64,000 bases of DNA from an uncultured Dokdonia sp. (GTDB taxonomy: Bacteria > Bacteroidota > Bacteroidia > Flavobacteriales > Flavobacteriaceae), in assembly GCF_947492535.1 (NCBI RefSeq), contig NZ_CANLNH010000010.1:62001-126000 (forward strand), written 5' to 3'. Position 1 is the first letter of the stretch; every line of letters begins with the position of its first letter. The position numbers and the translations under genes are program-made. The notes beneath the pieces are model-generated. The model saw only the letters and a program-made list of their open reading frames with translations, did no database searches and was not told the DNA's origin. This document shows, in pieces, positions 53,035-61,990 of this stretch.

Positions 53035-54654
53035 TTATATTGCTTCTTGAAATTGTGATGAAAAAGGAATCTGTGCTTTTAGAGAAGCTTCGTGTAACTC
53101 TTCTATAAAATATGTTAGGTCTTCACGTGCATACGCAGAAGGAAATGAATAACCATTTATTAAAATTTCTGGTGTAAAATTGATTCCATGATAAGCACTC
53201 CAATTTTGTTGATGAATTAATGTTTGATGGTATGCATCTTCTTGCTTACATGTTCCCCAAGTAGATAGCCAAGCATCAGGGTTCATTCCTCCATAAATGT
53301 CATGCATTGCTTTTAAACATGGTTCTTGTCCTTCTCGATGATATATTTCTAAAAGACGACTTGTGATTTTATAAATAGTGGTCTCTCTGTCATCTGTATT
53401 TACATTAATTCGGATTGTAATAGCGACTAGGTCGGAATACTTTTTTAGTATGTCTTCTAATATGCTATGTACAGGTTTACAATGTCCACAGAAAGGACTT
53501 GTAACTATTACAAGAGATAAAGGAGCGTTTACATTACCAAATACAATTTCTGATGCATTATCTATAGAAGTCTGTTTTTTGGGTGCTTGTGTAAGTAATG
53601 TCTCAAAGAGGGTAAAGTTTCTTTTAAACTTTGTAAAATCAATAGTAGCTTTTTTTAGTTTTTTAGATGCCAGGAATATAGGTTCGATAAACATCCAGGT
53701 TAATAATGTGAGTGTATATACAATTCCTATAATTAGGAGTGCGTTGATTTGTACGATATCGCTTATTTGGGAAATACCTATTCCTGTTTGTGTTAGTAAT
53801 ATACCTACAATAACAAGGCATAAAGGGCACCACGCTTTCGCGAAAGCGTATTGATAATATATAGAATAGAGGGTGATAGGTGTAGCGATAAAACTCACTA
53901 TATATAAAGGCGTAATTGCATACTTACATATGGATAAGACGACAACAGAACATGAAAGTCCTATAAAATATAGCAAACTTACATCACTGAGTTTTATTCC
54001 AAATACTGTAGCTCCATCAGAACTTAATACGGTACTACAATTTTTGGAGGTATTTGTATCTGAGCAGAATGCATTTCCTATTTTGGTTTCTATACCTAAC
54101 TGTTGTTTTATGATCGCAACACTTATAAAAACTCCTAGAAGTGCTACAATACCATACCCAATTGTTCCAGTAGTAAATTGAGCTTGATAGATCAGGCCTA
54201 AAAGCATGAACCCTAAACCTGCAAATAGACCTGTTCTCAAATATGTCGTTTTTTTGTTTTTTACAGATGGACGATCTGTTTCTTCTTTTTCTACAGCGAC
54301 GATAATACCTGTAAAGTGTTGTAAGAACTCTTGTGTAGCGTATTCTTTTCTGTCTTTAGCACTATAATATGTAATTAAGGAATTTTCTTTTTTTACTACA
54401 ATGCCAAATAACTGATCTTCTTCAATTTTCATACAGCTAAGAAATACGGTAGGAAGTTGGTCTAATATCTCTTCTGTTGCAGGAACAACTAGTGCGAGAT
54501 GATCTATATTAAAATGAGTAAGGACACCCGTAATAGCATGAAGACTTGGATATGAAGGATGACTCTGAATTTGAAATGCTAATTCTTCCTTATCAAAAGC
54601 AATTTTATTTAATTTTAATAATTGCGCTACTTGGTATATAACAGAATTGTTCAA
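53035..54654 (-). CDS. C39-like / VKOR / thioredoxin fusion, copy 1
   Basis: This 539-residue membrane protein has an N-terminal ~105-residue C39 peptidase-like domain (IQSHPSYPSLHAITGVLTHF) in which the catalytic Cys position is lost, a VKOR domain with about five helices (loop Cys pair in AFCSDTNTSKNCSTVLSS; quinone-site CxxC Cys276/Cys279 in WCPLC) and a periplasmic thioredoxin domain with Cys389/Cys392 (PFCGHC). VKOR-Trx fusions make disulfides, passing electrons to quinone. The C39-like part probably docks GG leaders. The palindrome encodes AFAKA immediately before Trp275-Cys276. It lies between the CHAT gene and peptides B. Confidence 0.9.
   Translation of the reverse strand: MNNSVIYQVAQLLKLNKIAFDKEELAFQIQSHPSYPSLHAITGVLTHFNIDHLALVVPATEEILDQLPTVFLSCMKIEEDQLFGIVVKKENSLITYYSAKDRKEYATQEFLQHFTGIIVAVEKEETDRPSVKNKKTTYLRTGLFAGLGFMLLGLIYQAQFTTGTIGYGIVALLGVFISVAIIKQQLGIETKIGNAFCSDTNTSKNCSTVLSSDGATVFGIKLSDVSLLYFIGLSCSVVVLSICKYAITPLYIVSFIATPITLYSIYYQYAFAKAWCPLCLVIVGILLTQTGIGISQISDIVQINALLIIGIVYTLTLLTWMFIEPIFLASKKLKKATIDFTKFKRNFTLFETLLTQAPKKQTSIDNASEIVFGNVNAPLSLVIVTSPFCGHCKPVHSILEDILKKYSDLVAITIRINVNTDDRETTIYKITSRLLEIYHREGQEPCLKAMHDIYGGMNPDAWLSTWGTCKQEDAYHQTLIHQQNWSAYHGINFTPEILINGYSFPSAYAREDLTYFIEELHEASLKAQIPFSSQFQEAI
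53834..53847. repeat. Palindrome, copy 12
   Basis: In VKOR-Trx copy 1, AFAKA phase, directly before the active-site WCPLC. Confidence 0.95.
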
Positions 54655-54702
54655 GGGCTTCTTTTTTGTGTTCCCTTTGTAGTTCCAGCGAATTGAATTT
54701 TG

Positions 54703-57390
54703 TTACCCTAAACTTTTTCTTTTTCTTTTTTTGAAGTATAAAATAATGATAACGAGTAGTATAAGAATTGCTGAAATGCTAAAAATAAGTGCTGTATTGT
54801 TAATGTATAAGGAGCTTTCTGCTTCCCCTATTAAAATAAAAGGAGCCCAGTAATATGGAGATTGGTTAGATAAATTACTTGAAGATATATAATCCAGTTT
54901 TGCTTTATATAAGGCATCAGATTTTGAATTTCCTTCTTTTAGATATGTATAAAAAGAAGTCATCACTTTTGAAGTAGCCTTATCATTCGTTTCCCATAAA
55001 CTAGATACAACCGTATTTGCTCCTGCATAAAAGAAACCTCTCGCTAAACTCATCACACCTTCCCCAGGAGCAATATCGCCTATAGTCGTATTACAAGCAC
55101 TAAGTACGATAAGTTCTGCATTGTTTTGATAGGTGTATAATTCATGAGATTCTAACGTTGTATCATAAAAAGCAATCCACGGATTTGAAGAGGCATCTGC
55201 ATGTGTTGCTAAATGTATGATCTCACTTGATTGTGATTTTGTAAGAAAGTTATCTTTTGTAGCTGTAGTTTCTAGAAAAGAGCGCCCACCTATAATACTT
55301 TCTATTGCAGCAATCTCCTTTCTGCTTTTTTGCAAAGGGGTTAAATTATTGTCTGAAAAGTTGATAGGAGCAAAGCCAGTAAATTTAGTATCATGAGTTC
55401 GCTGTATGGCTTCATTTCTTTGTGAAAAAGATAATGAATATGAGTAATTTATCTTGTGTGATTTAATTAAGTATTCTGAGCTGTTTTTAGAAGTTAAAAA
55501 GGAATCAAAAGGGACATATTGCAATTCTCCATCAGGAATAATAAGCAACTCCTTTCCTTTAATAGCTGTTTTAATATGTTGAGTAGGGAATAATATATTA
55601 AATAAGGCATGTGCAGAATCTTTATAACTTTCTTGTTCTGCTTCTGTTTCAAAAGGTTTAGAAATTGTTGTACGATATTGGAAGATATGCTCTTTTAATG
55701 TATTTATATCCTGAACTTCAAATAGCTCTATTGTAGTAGCATCTATATAAATACCATATATGATTTCATCTCCACTTTCTGGCTTGCCCCATATGTATGA
55801 AATGATGGCGATATCTGGAGGTAGTGATTTTTGTACTTGATTTATGGTTGTGAGTGTATTATCTAATTTTTTCTTTTTATATAAAGGAAACGCTAGCGAA
55901 ATAGAGTCTTGTAATTTCTGATAACTTGTTTTAAGATCAAAGAGTATTTCCTGTTGTTTCTTTATTTTTTCAGTGTCTTTTGTTTCAGAAATGGTATTTT
56001 CTAATGCTAGGATTTCCCTTTTGTAGATCAATTGTTTTTTTTGGAGCGCATCAGGGAGTTTTTTACTCTTCACTTTTGTGTCAATTTCTGAAGTAAGTAA
56101 AAGTGCTTTATTCTTTTCAATAAAATAAAATGCTACTTCGGGTTTGTTAAGTTTTTTACATACCCGAACCCCTTGTGCATATAATGAAGAGGCCTTTCTT
56201 CTCCAAAGTAATTGAGATCTCTCCTCTTGACTTTCTTCTTCTATAAGATCAATTAAGGTATCTGCAATCAATATATTATCTAAGGCTAGAGAAAGTTCGT
56301 TTTGATCTTTATTCTCTTCATACAGATCTTCTAAGATTTCTGCTTTCTCTTTAAAAGCTCCAAAGATTTTTATTTTTTCTGGAATTTCGCTGAGTTCATT
56401 TTGAGTGAGTACAGTTATTTTTTTATTCTCTATACCAGTACTTATGGTAAGAGACTCTTGAATGTAATCTAAGGCTTTACTTGCGTTTTTGCGATACCTA
56501 TAGTATTGACTTAGATGATGTCTTGAAACTGATTGATTAAGTGCATCTGGACATTCTTTAATTGTTTTTTCTATATAATAGAGTGCACTATCCTTTTTAG
56601 CGATATTATATAGGTCTGATAGATTTCCATAAATATCACATGTATAATCATTAATACCTTCTTGATCGAGATATTTTAAATTTTTTAAGTGATAGTCTCT
56701 AGCATTTTCAAAATCTAACGTAGCTTCTTGTGTGTAAAATGTTGCATATCCTGTATATATATAATATTTGTCTTCAGGCGATATGGTTGTTTTCTCTTCA
56801 AGAGCTAGGGCCTTGTCTAGCATCTCTTTTTTCTTGAGAAGGCTCTCTGTGCTACCTTGCTGATGGTATACTACAGAAAAGTTAATATATTGCTTGACAA
56901 GATCTCTATAATTGTTTTGTTTTTCAAGAAGTGAAATCCCTTTTTTAAAATAATCAATGGCTCTATAGTAATCACCTTGAGCACTGTAATAGAGACCTAA
57001 TCTAGAGTAAGATTGTGCTACTCTAGAAGGATTTATATTTTGTTCTATAATGGCTAGATATAATTCATTACTTTTTTCATAGTCATTTTGTCGGCTATAA
57101 AAAAAGCCTAAACGAAATTGTAAAGTAGCATACTGTTGCGTATTCCTTTCTGATGATGGAAACTTATCTAAAGCAAGCTTTCCATACCGAACTGCTTCTC
57201 CAATATGGGTGCCATAAATTCGTGTAGAAAAATGAGAAGCGATATCACTTAAACTTTTATAATCATTCGCATTTTCGCATACTGATAGTAAGCTGTCTAC
57301 AGTAGTTTTATATGCATATCCTTGATCTTTATAAGAAGAGAGATATACATCATAATTGTTTTGGCCTTGTAGATTGCTTGTTATAAACAA
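54703..57390 (-). CDS. TPR-CHAT protease with membrane anchor
   Basis: About 895 residues: TPR repeats (about 30-330), a coiled region (about 410-500), a CHAT caspase-like domain (about 590-850) and a C-terminal membrane helix with a basic tail. The catalytic dyad is present: His730 (HLATH) and Cys766 (LSACN), counted from the TTG at 57390. The in-frame sequence upstream of TTG encodes a clear signal peptide (RLYNLKSLYVLVLWLCGLF, ending GQ) without any ATG, GTG or TTG; a CTG at 57444 is the best true start. So the catalytic part is likely periplasmic. The gene overlaps or abuts the lipoprotein gene before it. Confidence 0.85.
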   Translation of the reverse strand: MFITSNLQGQNNYDVYLSSYKDQGYAYKTTVDSLLSVCENANDYKSLSDIASHFSTRIYGTHIGEAVRYGKLALDKFPSSERNTQQYATLQFRLGFFYSRQNDYEKSNELYLAIIEQNINPSRVAQSYSRLGLYYSAQGDYYRAIDYFKKGISLLEKQNNYRDLVKQYINFSVVYHQQGSTESLLKKKEMLDKALALEEKTTISPEDKYYIYTGYATFYTQEATLDFENARDYHLKNLKYLDQEGINDYTCDIYGNLSDLYNIAKKDSALYYIEKTIKECPDALNQSVSRHHLSQYYRYRKNASKALDYIQESLTISTGIENKKITVLTQNELSEIPEKIKIFGAFKEKAEILEDLYEENKDQNELSLALDNILIADTLIDLIEEESQEERSQLLWRRKASSLYAQGVRVCKKLNKPEVAFYFIEKNKALLLTSEIDTKVKSKKLPDALQKKQLIYKREILALENTISETKDTEKIKKQQEILFDLKTSYQKLQDSISLAFPLYKKKKLDNTLTTINQVQKSLPPDIAIISYIWGKPESGDEIIYGIYIDATTIELFEVQDINTLKEHIFQYRTTISKPFETEAEQESYKDSAHALFNILFPTQHIKTAIKGKELLIIPDGELQYVPFDSFLTSKNSSEYLIKSHKINYSYSLSFSQRNEAIQRTHDTKFTGFAPINFSDNNLTPLQKSRKEIAAIESIIGGRSFLETTATKDNFLTKSQSSEIIHLATHADASSNPWIAFYDTTLESHELYTYQNNAELIVLSACNTTIGDIAPGEGVMSLARGFFYAGANTVVSSLWETNDKATSKVMTSFYTYLKEGNSKSDALYKAKLDYISSSNLSNQSPYYWAPFILIGEAESSLYINNTALIFSISAILILLVIIILYFKKRKRKSLG

Positions 57391-57430
57391 TCCACAAAGC
57401 CATAAAACTAGTACGTATAATGATTTTAAA

Positions 57431-57883
57431 TTATATAGGCGCAGAAATACAAGTATTTGAAAATGTTGTTAATCTTAAATTAGGGTCTGTTGGTTTTACA
57501 ATATCTGGTTTACAATCCATGTCAGCAGGACATGCTCCTCTCACATGCCATATTTCTGCATTTGGATTAGTTGTACATTGTGTGATAGATACCATTCTGT
57601 TACAATATGGATTTCTAATAGCATTTTTTTCTTGTTTTGTAGAGCTTGGATCATATTCTACAAATATGTAATAAAAGTTATAACTACCGTCAGATATAAG
57701 TAAATTTGGATCTCCACAATTTGTCTGTACTCTGTTGTGTTGATCGGTTTGGTTTTTAGAAACACTGAGAATAGAATTTGTAGTTACTTGCTGTTCTATG
57801 TTTTCTTCAGAATCAACACTACATGATACCGTTAAAATAAAAATTAAAAGAACTGTTAAGGGCTTAAAAAATGTACTTTTCAT
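57431..57883 (-). CDS. Cys-containing lipoprotein, paralog 1
   Basis: The start is set at ATG 57883 (MKSTFFKPLTVLLIFILTVS, then C), giving a proper lipobox. 150 residues. The mature part has a conserved block shared with 58086-58499: YEPSSTKQ-type motif, KNAIRNPYC, RMVSITQC, AEIWHVRGACP, CKPDIVKPTDPNLRL and a final NTC. Several Cys could form disulfides. Unknown family. It precedes the CHAT gene in the same transcript. Confidence 0.8.
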   Translation of the reverse strand: MKSTFFKPLTVLLIFILTVSCSVDSEENIEQQVTTNSILSVSKNQTDQHNRVQTNCGDPNLLISDGSYNFYYIFVEYDPSSTKQEKNAIRNPYCNRMVSITQCTTNPNAEIWHVRGACPADMDCKPDIVKPTDPNLRLTTFSNTCISAPI

Positions 57884-58085
57884 AAAAAAGAATTTAGGGT
57901 TAAAATTAATATTCATTGTGTAGTTACATAACCCTTTTGTTTGTTACCCAGTAAATGTAAAAGTTTAATTTTAAGAACTAGTACTTCTTCTGGTGTTTTG
58001 TTTTACAGTAATCAAGTATCACTCATCCCTACCATATTTATTACTAAGATAGATATCAAAAAATAAATTAGGTATTGTATTCAAA

Positions 58086-58499
58086 TTATTGACATGTATT
58101 TGCAAATGTTGCTAGTCTTAAATTTGGATCTGTAGGTTTCACAATATCTGGTTTACATTCCATATTAGTAGGGCATATACCTCTTACATGCCATATTTCA
58201 GCATCTCTATTATTTGTACAAGGTGTGATGGATACCATTCTATCACAAAATGGATTTCTAATAGCGTTTCTTTCTTGTTTTGTAGAACTTGGTTCATATG
58301 CTACAAGTATGTAGTAAAAGTTGTGATTACCATCAACAATGAGTATATCTGGATCTGCACAGTTTTGACCTGAAAAAGAGTTGTAAACAGTATTTGCAGT
58401 GGTTAACGATTCTACGTTTTCTTCAGAGTCAACACTACACGATAATGTTAAAATAAGGATAAAAAGAGTAGTTAGGGATTTAAAAAATGTACTTTTCAT
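58086..58499 (-). CDS. Cys-containing lipoprotein, paralog 2
   Basis: The start is at ATG 58499 (lipobox LTLSC). 137 residues, very similar to paralog 1 over the whole mature part (NAIRNPFCDRMVSITPC, AEIWHVRGICPTNMECKPD, ATFANTC). The upstream leader of about 45 bases is also duplicated. It diverges from the sigma factor gene across about 115 bases. Confidence 0.8.
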   Translation of the reverse strand: MKSTFFKSLTTLFILILTLSCSVDSEENVESLTTANTVYNSFSGQNCADPDILIVDGNHNFYYILVAYEPSSTKQERNAIRNPFCDRMVSITPCTNNRDAEIWHVRGICPTNMECKPDIVKPTDPNLRLATFANTCQ

Positions 58500-58614
58500 A
58501 AAAAAGGTTTTAGGGTTAAAATCAAGTAGCAATTACTGTGTAGTTGCATAACCCTTTTGTTTGTTACCTAGTAAATATAAAAGATTATTTTTGTTTATCT
58601 AATTAATCACGCGA

Positions 58615-59178
58615 ATGCCTGAAAATACGGTTTACCTCAAAGCTTTATTACAAAATGATTCTAAAGTAATTACAGAAATATATGCTTCTATTTTTCCTAA
58701 AGTAAAAAAGTTTGTGATTCAAAATAAAGGACAACAGGCAGATGCTGAAGATATTTTTCAGAAAGCATTGATGCAAATTGCTGTGCGGTATCGCAGAGAG
58801 CCTTTTGAAATTAAAAGCAGTTTTGAAGCTTTTCTATTTACAGCGTGTAAAAATTTATGGAGAAGAGAATTAAATAAAACCAAAACAAGGGTAACAGATG
58901 ATGGAGTGATGGAACTTCAAAGTGAAGAAAAAGATATGGCACTTGCTACTTTAGAACAGGAACGATGGGAGCTATTTGCAGAAAAACTGGAATTAATCTC
59001 TGAAAACTGTAAAAAAGTACTTCAACTATTTTTTGCAAAAGTATCTTATAGTGAAATTGTAAAAAGGCTAGGGTACAACTCTGAGACTGTGGCAAGACAG
59101 CGCGTATTTAAATGCAAAACAAAACTCATGAAAACCATCACTAGTGATCAACGTTATAATTCCTTAAAAGAATTATGA
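58615..59178 (+). CDS. ECF-type RNA polymerase sigma factor
   Basis: The 187-residue sigma-70 family protein has region 2 at about 25-95 (ADAEDIFQKALMQIAVRYRR, FLFTACKNLWRREL) and region 4 at about 125-180 (LELISENCKKVLQLFFAKVS, YSEIVKRLGYNSETVARQRV). The stop overlaps the next start by four bases (ATGA), tying it to the anti-sigma-like gene. It is the likely specific activator of this gene group. Confidence 0.9.
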   Translation: MPENTVYLKALLQNDSKVITEIYASIFPKVKKFVIQNKGQQADAEDIFQKALMQIAVRYRREPFEIKSSFEAFLFTACKNLWRRELNKTKTRVTDDGVMELQSEEKDMALATLEQERWELFAEKLELISENCKKVLQLFFAKVSYSEIVKRLGYNSETVARQRVFKCKTKLMKTITSDQRYNSLKEL

Positions 59179-59975
59179 ATCCAGAGGAAGAAAATACATA
59201 TATAGAAAACTATTTATTAGGCAAATTACCTCAAGAAGAAGAGATTGCTGTACAAAAACGGTTGTCTGATGATATACGCTTTCGCGAAAGCGTACTCTTG
59301 CAGAAACAACTTCTTGAATCACTCTCTGAAAATTCATGGAGCTATGCTAAACATGTAGATGCAAAACGTCTCAATGAGTATGAGAAATTATATAAAAGCG
59401 AGGAAACAGCAAAGCTAAAAACAACCATAACACAAGCGCAAAGCAATTATCAAAATAGTGCTTCAAAAAATAAACGATCTTGGGTATACTATATAAGTGC
59501 TGCTCTTATAGCAATCATGATAGGTATAGCTGTATTGATGCCAAAAAAGCAAAATTCTCAAGAACTATATGTAGATTATTATGAAACTTCAGACATACCA
59601 TCATTAGTATCGCGTGGAGGTGAAGATGATACCTCACTTATAGATGCCGAGCGTTATTTTGAAGAAGGTAATTACAATAAAGTACTTACTATTCTTACAC
59701 CTAAAGTAGCAACGGTTACAAAAAACAAAGCAAGTATACTCCTTTACAAAGGGATTTCAGAAATGGAATTAAATCAATTTGAAAAAGCACATGCTACCTT
59801 TGATCAACTTAGTACTAGTGATTTGATTGATGCACCTATGGCAATATGGTATAAGGCATTATTGTATTTAAAAATGGATGACTCTGAAAATGCAAAAGTG
59901 TTACTTAGACAAATTACTATGTCTTCTACTAATTATAAATATACCGAAGCAAAAGAGCTATTAGAACAATTATAA
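59175..59975 (+). CDS. Anti-sigma-like membrane protein with TPR domain
   Basis: The 266-residue protein has an N-terminal part typical of Bacteroidota anti-sigma proteins (IENYLLGKLPQEEEIAVQKR), a single membrane helix at about 103-121 and periplasmic TPR repeats (about 155-260). It could hold the sigma factor in the cytoplasm and sense a periplasmic signal by the TPR part. The palindrome encodes FRES near residue 36 where relatives usually have an acidic helix. Cysteine is absent. Confidence 0.85.
   Translation: MNPEEENTYIENYLLGKLPQEEEIAVQKRLSDDIRFRESVLLQKQLLESLSENSWSYAKHVDAKRLNEYEKLYKSEETAKLKTTITQAQSNYQNSASKNKRSWVYYISAALIAIMIGIAVLMPKKQNSQELYVDYYETSDIPSLVSRGGEDDTSLIDAERYFEEGNYNKVLTILTPKVATVTKNKASILLYKGISEMELNQFEKAHATFDQLSTSDLIDAPMAIWYKALLYLKMDDSENAKVLLRQITMSSTNYKYTEAKELLEQL
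59278..59291. repeat. Palindrome, copy 13
   Basis: In the anti-sigma-like gene, FRES phase. Confidence 0.95.
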
Positions 59976-60083
59976 TTTCAACAACAATTTGTTGATTTTT
60001 AGATAGATACTCTTAAAAAAAAATATTTTTTCTTTTTTAGGGGTAAGAAATATTGTTGTCTGGAACATATAGGTGTTTACAAA

Positions 60084-61685
60084 ATGCATCTAAGTATGGA
60101 CGAATTAGTTTTTCGGCTTTTAACAATATCACAAATCACTTCATTCTCAAAAGAAGATATCTATCTTCAGTTACTATCTCATGCTGATTTTCCAAGTATT
60201 AGAGCGATTACAGATACATTAGATTATTTTGAAATTGAAAATATTGCAGCGAATGTTCCAAAAGATGCATTGTCACAACTTCCAAAATTATTTTTAGCGC
60301 TTGTTGAAAAAGAAGGAGAGACAGAATTAGTATTAGTAAAGCAATTACAAAAAAGAGTTCAAATAAGAACTATCCAGAATAAAAAGCAGCAGCTTTCAAT
60401 TCAAGAATTCTCTTCTCAATGGACAGGGACTATCATAGCAATAGAGCAAGAAGAGAAAACAACAGTATCCGTATTTAAATTGCCTGATTTTACGCCAATA
60501 GCACTGGTAAGTACATTCGTATTTGCTGTTGTAACTGCTTTGCTATTCATACCATCAATAACATATATCATATATGTTTTTCTTACCCTAGTAGGAGGTT
60601 TTGTAAGCTATTTGATTAGTAAAGAAAGTATAGGTGTTAAAGATGCTATTACATCAAAAGTGTGTAATGCATTATCATCAAAAATAGATAGTTGCAGGAC
60701 TGTTATTACATCAAAAGAAGGAAGAGTCAACAAAGCGTTTGGTTTGGGAGACGCTTCACTAATCTACTTTTCAAGTTTATTTTTTACAATAGTTTTTTTA
60801 GGGGTTCACACGAGTATTTTATTAGCAATATCCATAGGATCATTGCCTATAGTAGTGTACTCTATATATCTTCAGAAGGCACGCATAAAGCAGTGGTGCG
60901 GTTTATGTTTGTTGACTTCTGTAGTATTAATATCCCAATTTGGAACATTATTAAGAATGTTTTCAGGTTGGGATTTTTCTTTGTCTTATGCTTTTAAACT
61001 ACTTGTTTTAAATATGATGCTGACCTTTTTATGGGCATACATAAAACCTATAATAGTAAAGAATAAAGAATTGCTTATAACAAAGAAAAATTATTTCTCT
61101 TTTAAAAGAAACAAAACCTTCTTTACAGCAGCACTTCAAGAGGATGCCATTACAAATATGCAGACCCTTCCTAAAAAAGCACAACTGTATTTTGGAAATA
61201 GAGAGGCTCCTATACAAATAACCGCATATAGCAATCCATTATGTGGGTATTGTGTTGCTGCATTTGAATTATACGATAGATTATTAACGCAATTCCCAAA
61301 AGATGTAGGAATACAATTGATTTTTAATACCCCAAATGATCCTGAAAATCCATCTACAGAAATTGCAAAACAAGTCCTAGAAATCTATCATAAAGACTCA
61401 AGAAAAGGTTTTGAAGCATTAAAGGATTGGTTCTTAGATAGAGATGTGCAACGCTGGCAAGAAATTTATGGATATGGAAACTCAATGCTTTTGATGGATG
61501 ATCGTATCCTAGAAATGCATCGTGATCTAGCAATTCAAAATAATATTCATTATACACCAGAAACATTAATTGGAAATCAAAAGTTTCCTAAAAAATATTA
61601 TGAATATGAAGATCTCTTGCTTTTTGTTGAGGAGATAAAAGAGTCATCAAATTTAAAAATAAAACAAAGTGTAGAAGTTTTATGA
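60084..61685 (+). CDS. C39-like / VKOR / thioredoxin fusion, copy 2
   Basis: The 533-residue paralog of 53035-54654 has the same order. The C39-like domain (LLSHADFPSIRAITDTLDYF) again lacks a catalytic Cys. The VKOR part keeps the loop Cys pair (VCNALSSKIDSCRTVITS) and WCGLC, and the thioredoxin part has LCGYC. It follows the sigma/anti-sigma pair by 108 bases and is followed by a hairpin, pseudoknot C and the peptide at 61799. The matching arrangement around both copies points to the peptides as substrates. Confidence 0.9.
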   Translation: MHLSMDELVFRLLTISQITSFSKEDIYLQLLSHADFPSIRAITDTLDYFEIENIAANVPKDALSQLPKLFLALVEKEGETELVLVKQLQKRVQIRTIQNKKQQLSIQEFSSQWTGTIIAIEQEEKTTVSVFKLPDFTPIALVSTFVFAVVTALLFIPSITYIIYVFLTLVGGFVSYLISKESIGVKDAITSKVCNALSSKIDSCRTVITSKEGRVNKAFGLGDASLIYFSSLFFTIVFLGVHTSILLAISIGSLPIVVYSIYLQKARIKQWCGLCLLTSVVLISQFGTLLRMFSGWDFSLSYAFKLLVLNMMLTFLWAYIKPIIVKNKELLITKKNYFSFKRNKTFFTAALQEDAITNMQTLPKKAQLYFGNREAPIQITAYSNPLCGYCVAAFELYDRLLTQFPKDVGIQLIFNTPNDPENPSTEIAKQVLEIYHKDSRKGFEALKDWFLDRDVQRWQEIYGYGNSMLLMDDRILEMHRDLAIQNNIHYTPETLIGNQKFPKKYYEYEDLLLFVEEIKESSNLKIKQSVEVL

Positions 61686-61690
61686 AAATA

Positions 61691-61718
61691 AAAGAGCCTA
61701 GCGGTAACTAGACTCTTT
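61691..61718 (+). terminator. Hairpin between VKOR-Trx copy 2 and the peptide
   Basis: AAAGAG-c-CTAG (61691-61701) pairs with CTAG-a-CTCTTT (61708-61718). The T tract is short, so read-through into the peptide gene is possible. Confidence 0.7.
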
Positions 61719-61736
61719 AAACATTCTTGCAAGGAT

Positions 61737-61772
61737 AGACACAAACTGTGAGTGTCTCAAAATGTTCACGGT
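61737..61772 (+). ncRNA. Candidate leader pseudoknot C
   Basis: AGACAC (61737-61742), AA, ACTGTGA (61745-61751), GTGTCT (61752-61757), 8-base loop, TCACGGT (61766-61772). Stem 2 has one G-U pair. A preceding ATTCTTGCAAGGAT is also self-complementary and identical in copy A. Confidence 0.7.
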
Positions 61773-61798
61773 AAAATTAATTATTAAATTTTACAATT

Positions 61799-61960
61799 AT
61801 GTTAAAAAACATTTTAGAATTAACGGGAACTTTAGAATTAAAAAAAGAAGCGCAAAAAACAATTAACGGAGGAGCAAGCAGAGAATGTAATAAACCACCA
61901 ATTTGTCCTGTAGGGGCTGTATGGGATGCATATCAGTGTAGATGTCTTACTGACTGCTAA
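61799..61960 (+). CDS. Cys-rich GG-leader peptide C
   Basis: A 53-residue peptide with leader MLKNILELTGTLELKKEAQ then KTINGG, and a 28-residue core with five Cys (RECNKPPICPVG, YQCRCLTDC) ending in Cys. The ATG lies 26 bases after pseudoknot C, with an AT-rich initiation region also present before the 62389 peptide. Too short for usual gene callers, but its family pattern is clear. Confidence 0.87.
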   Translation: MLKNILELTGTLELKKEAQKTINGGASRECNKPPICPVGAVWDAYQCRCLTDC

Positions 61961-61990
61961 AAACATGTCATTATTCATGATATAGTAATG

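Noticed and set aside
57420-57671. Plus-strand frame opposite the lipoprotein gene
   Set aside because: It is a shadow of the minus-strand gene; it has no family features and its paralog lacks the frame.
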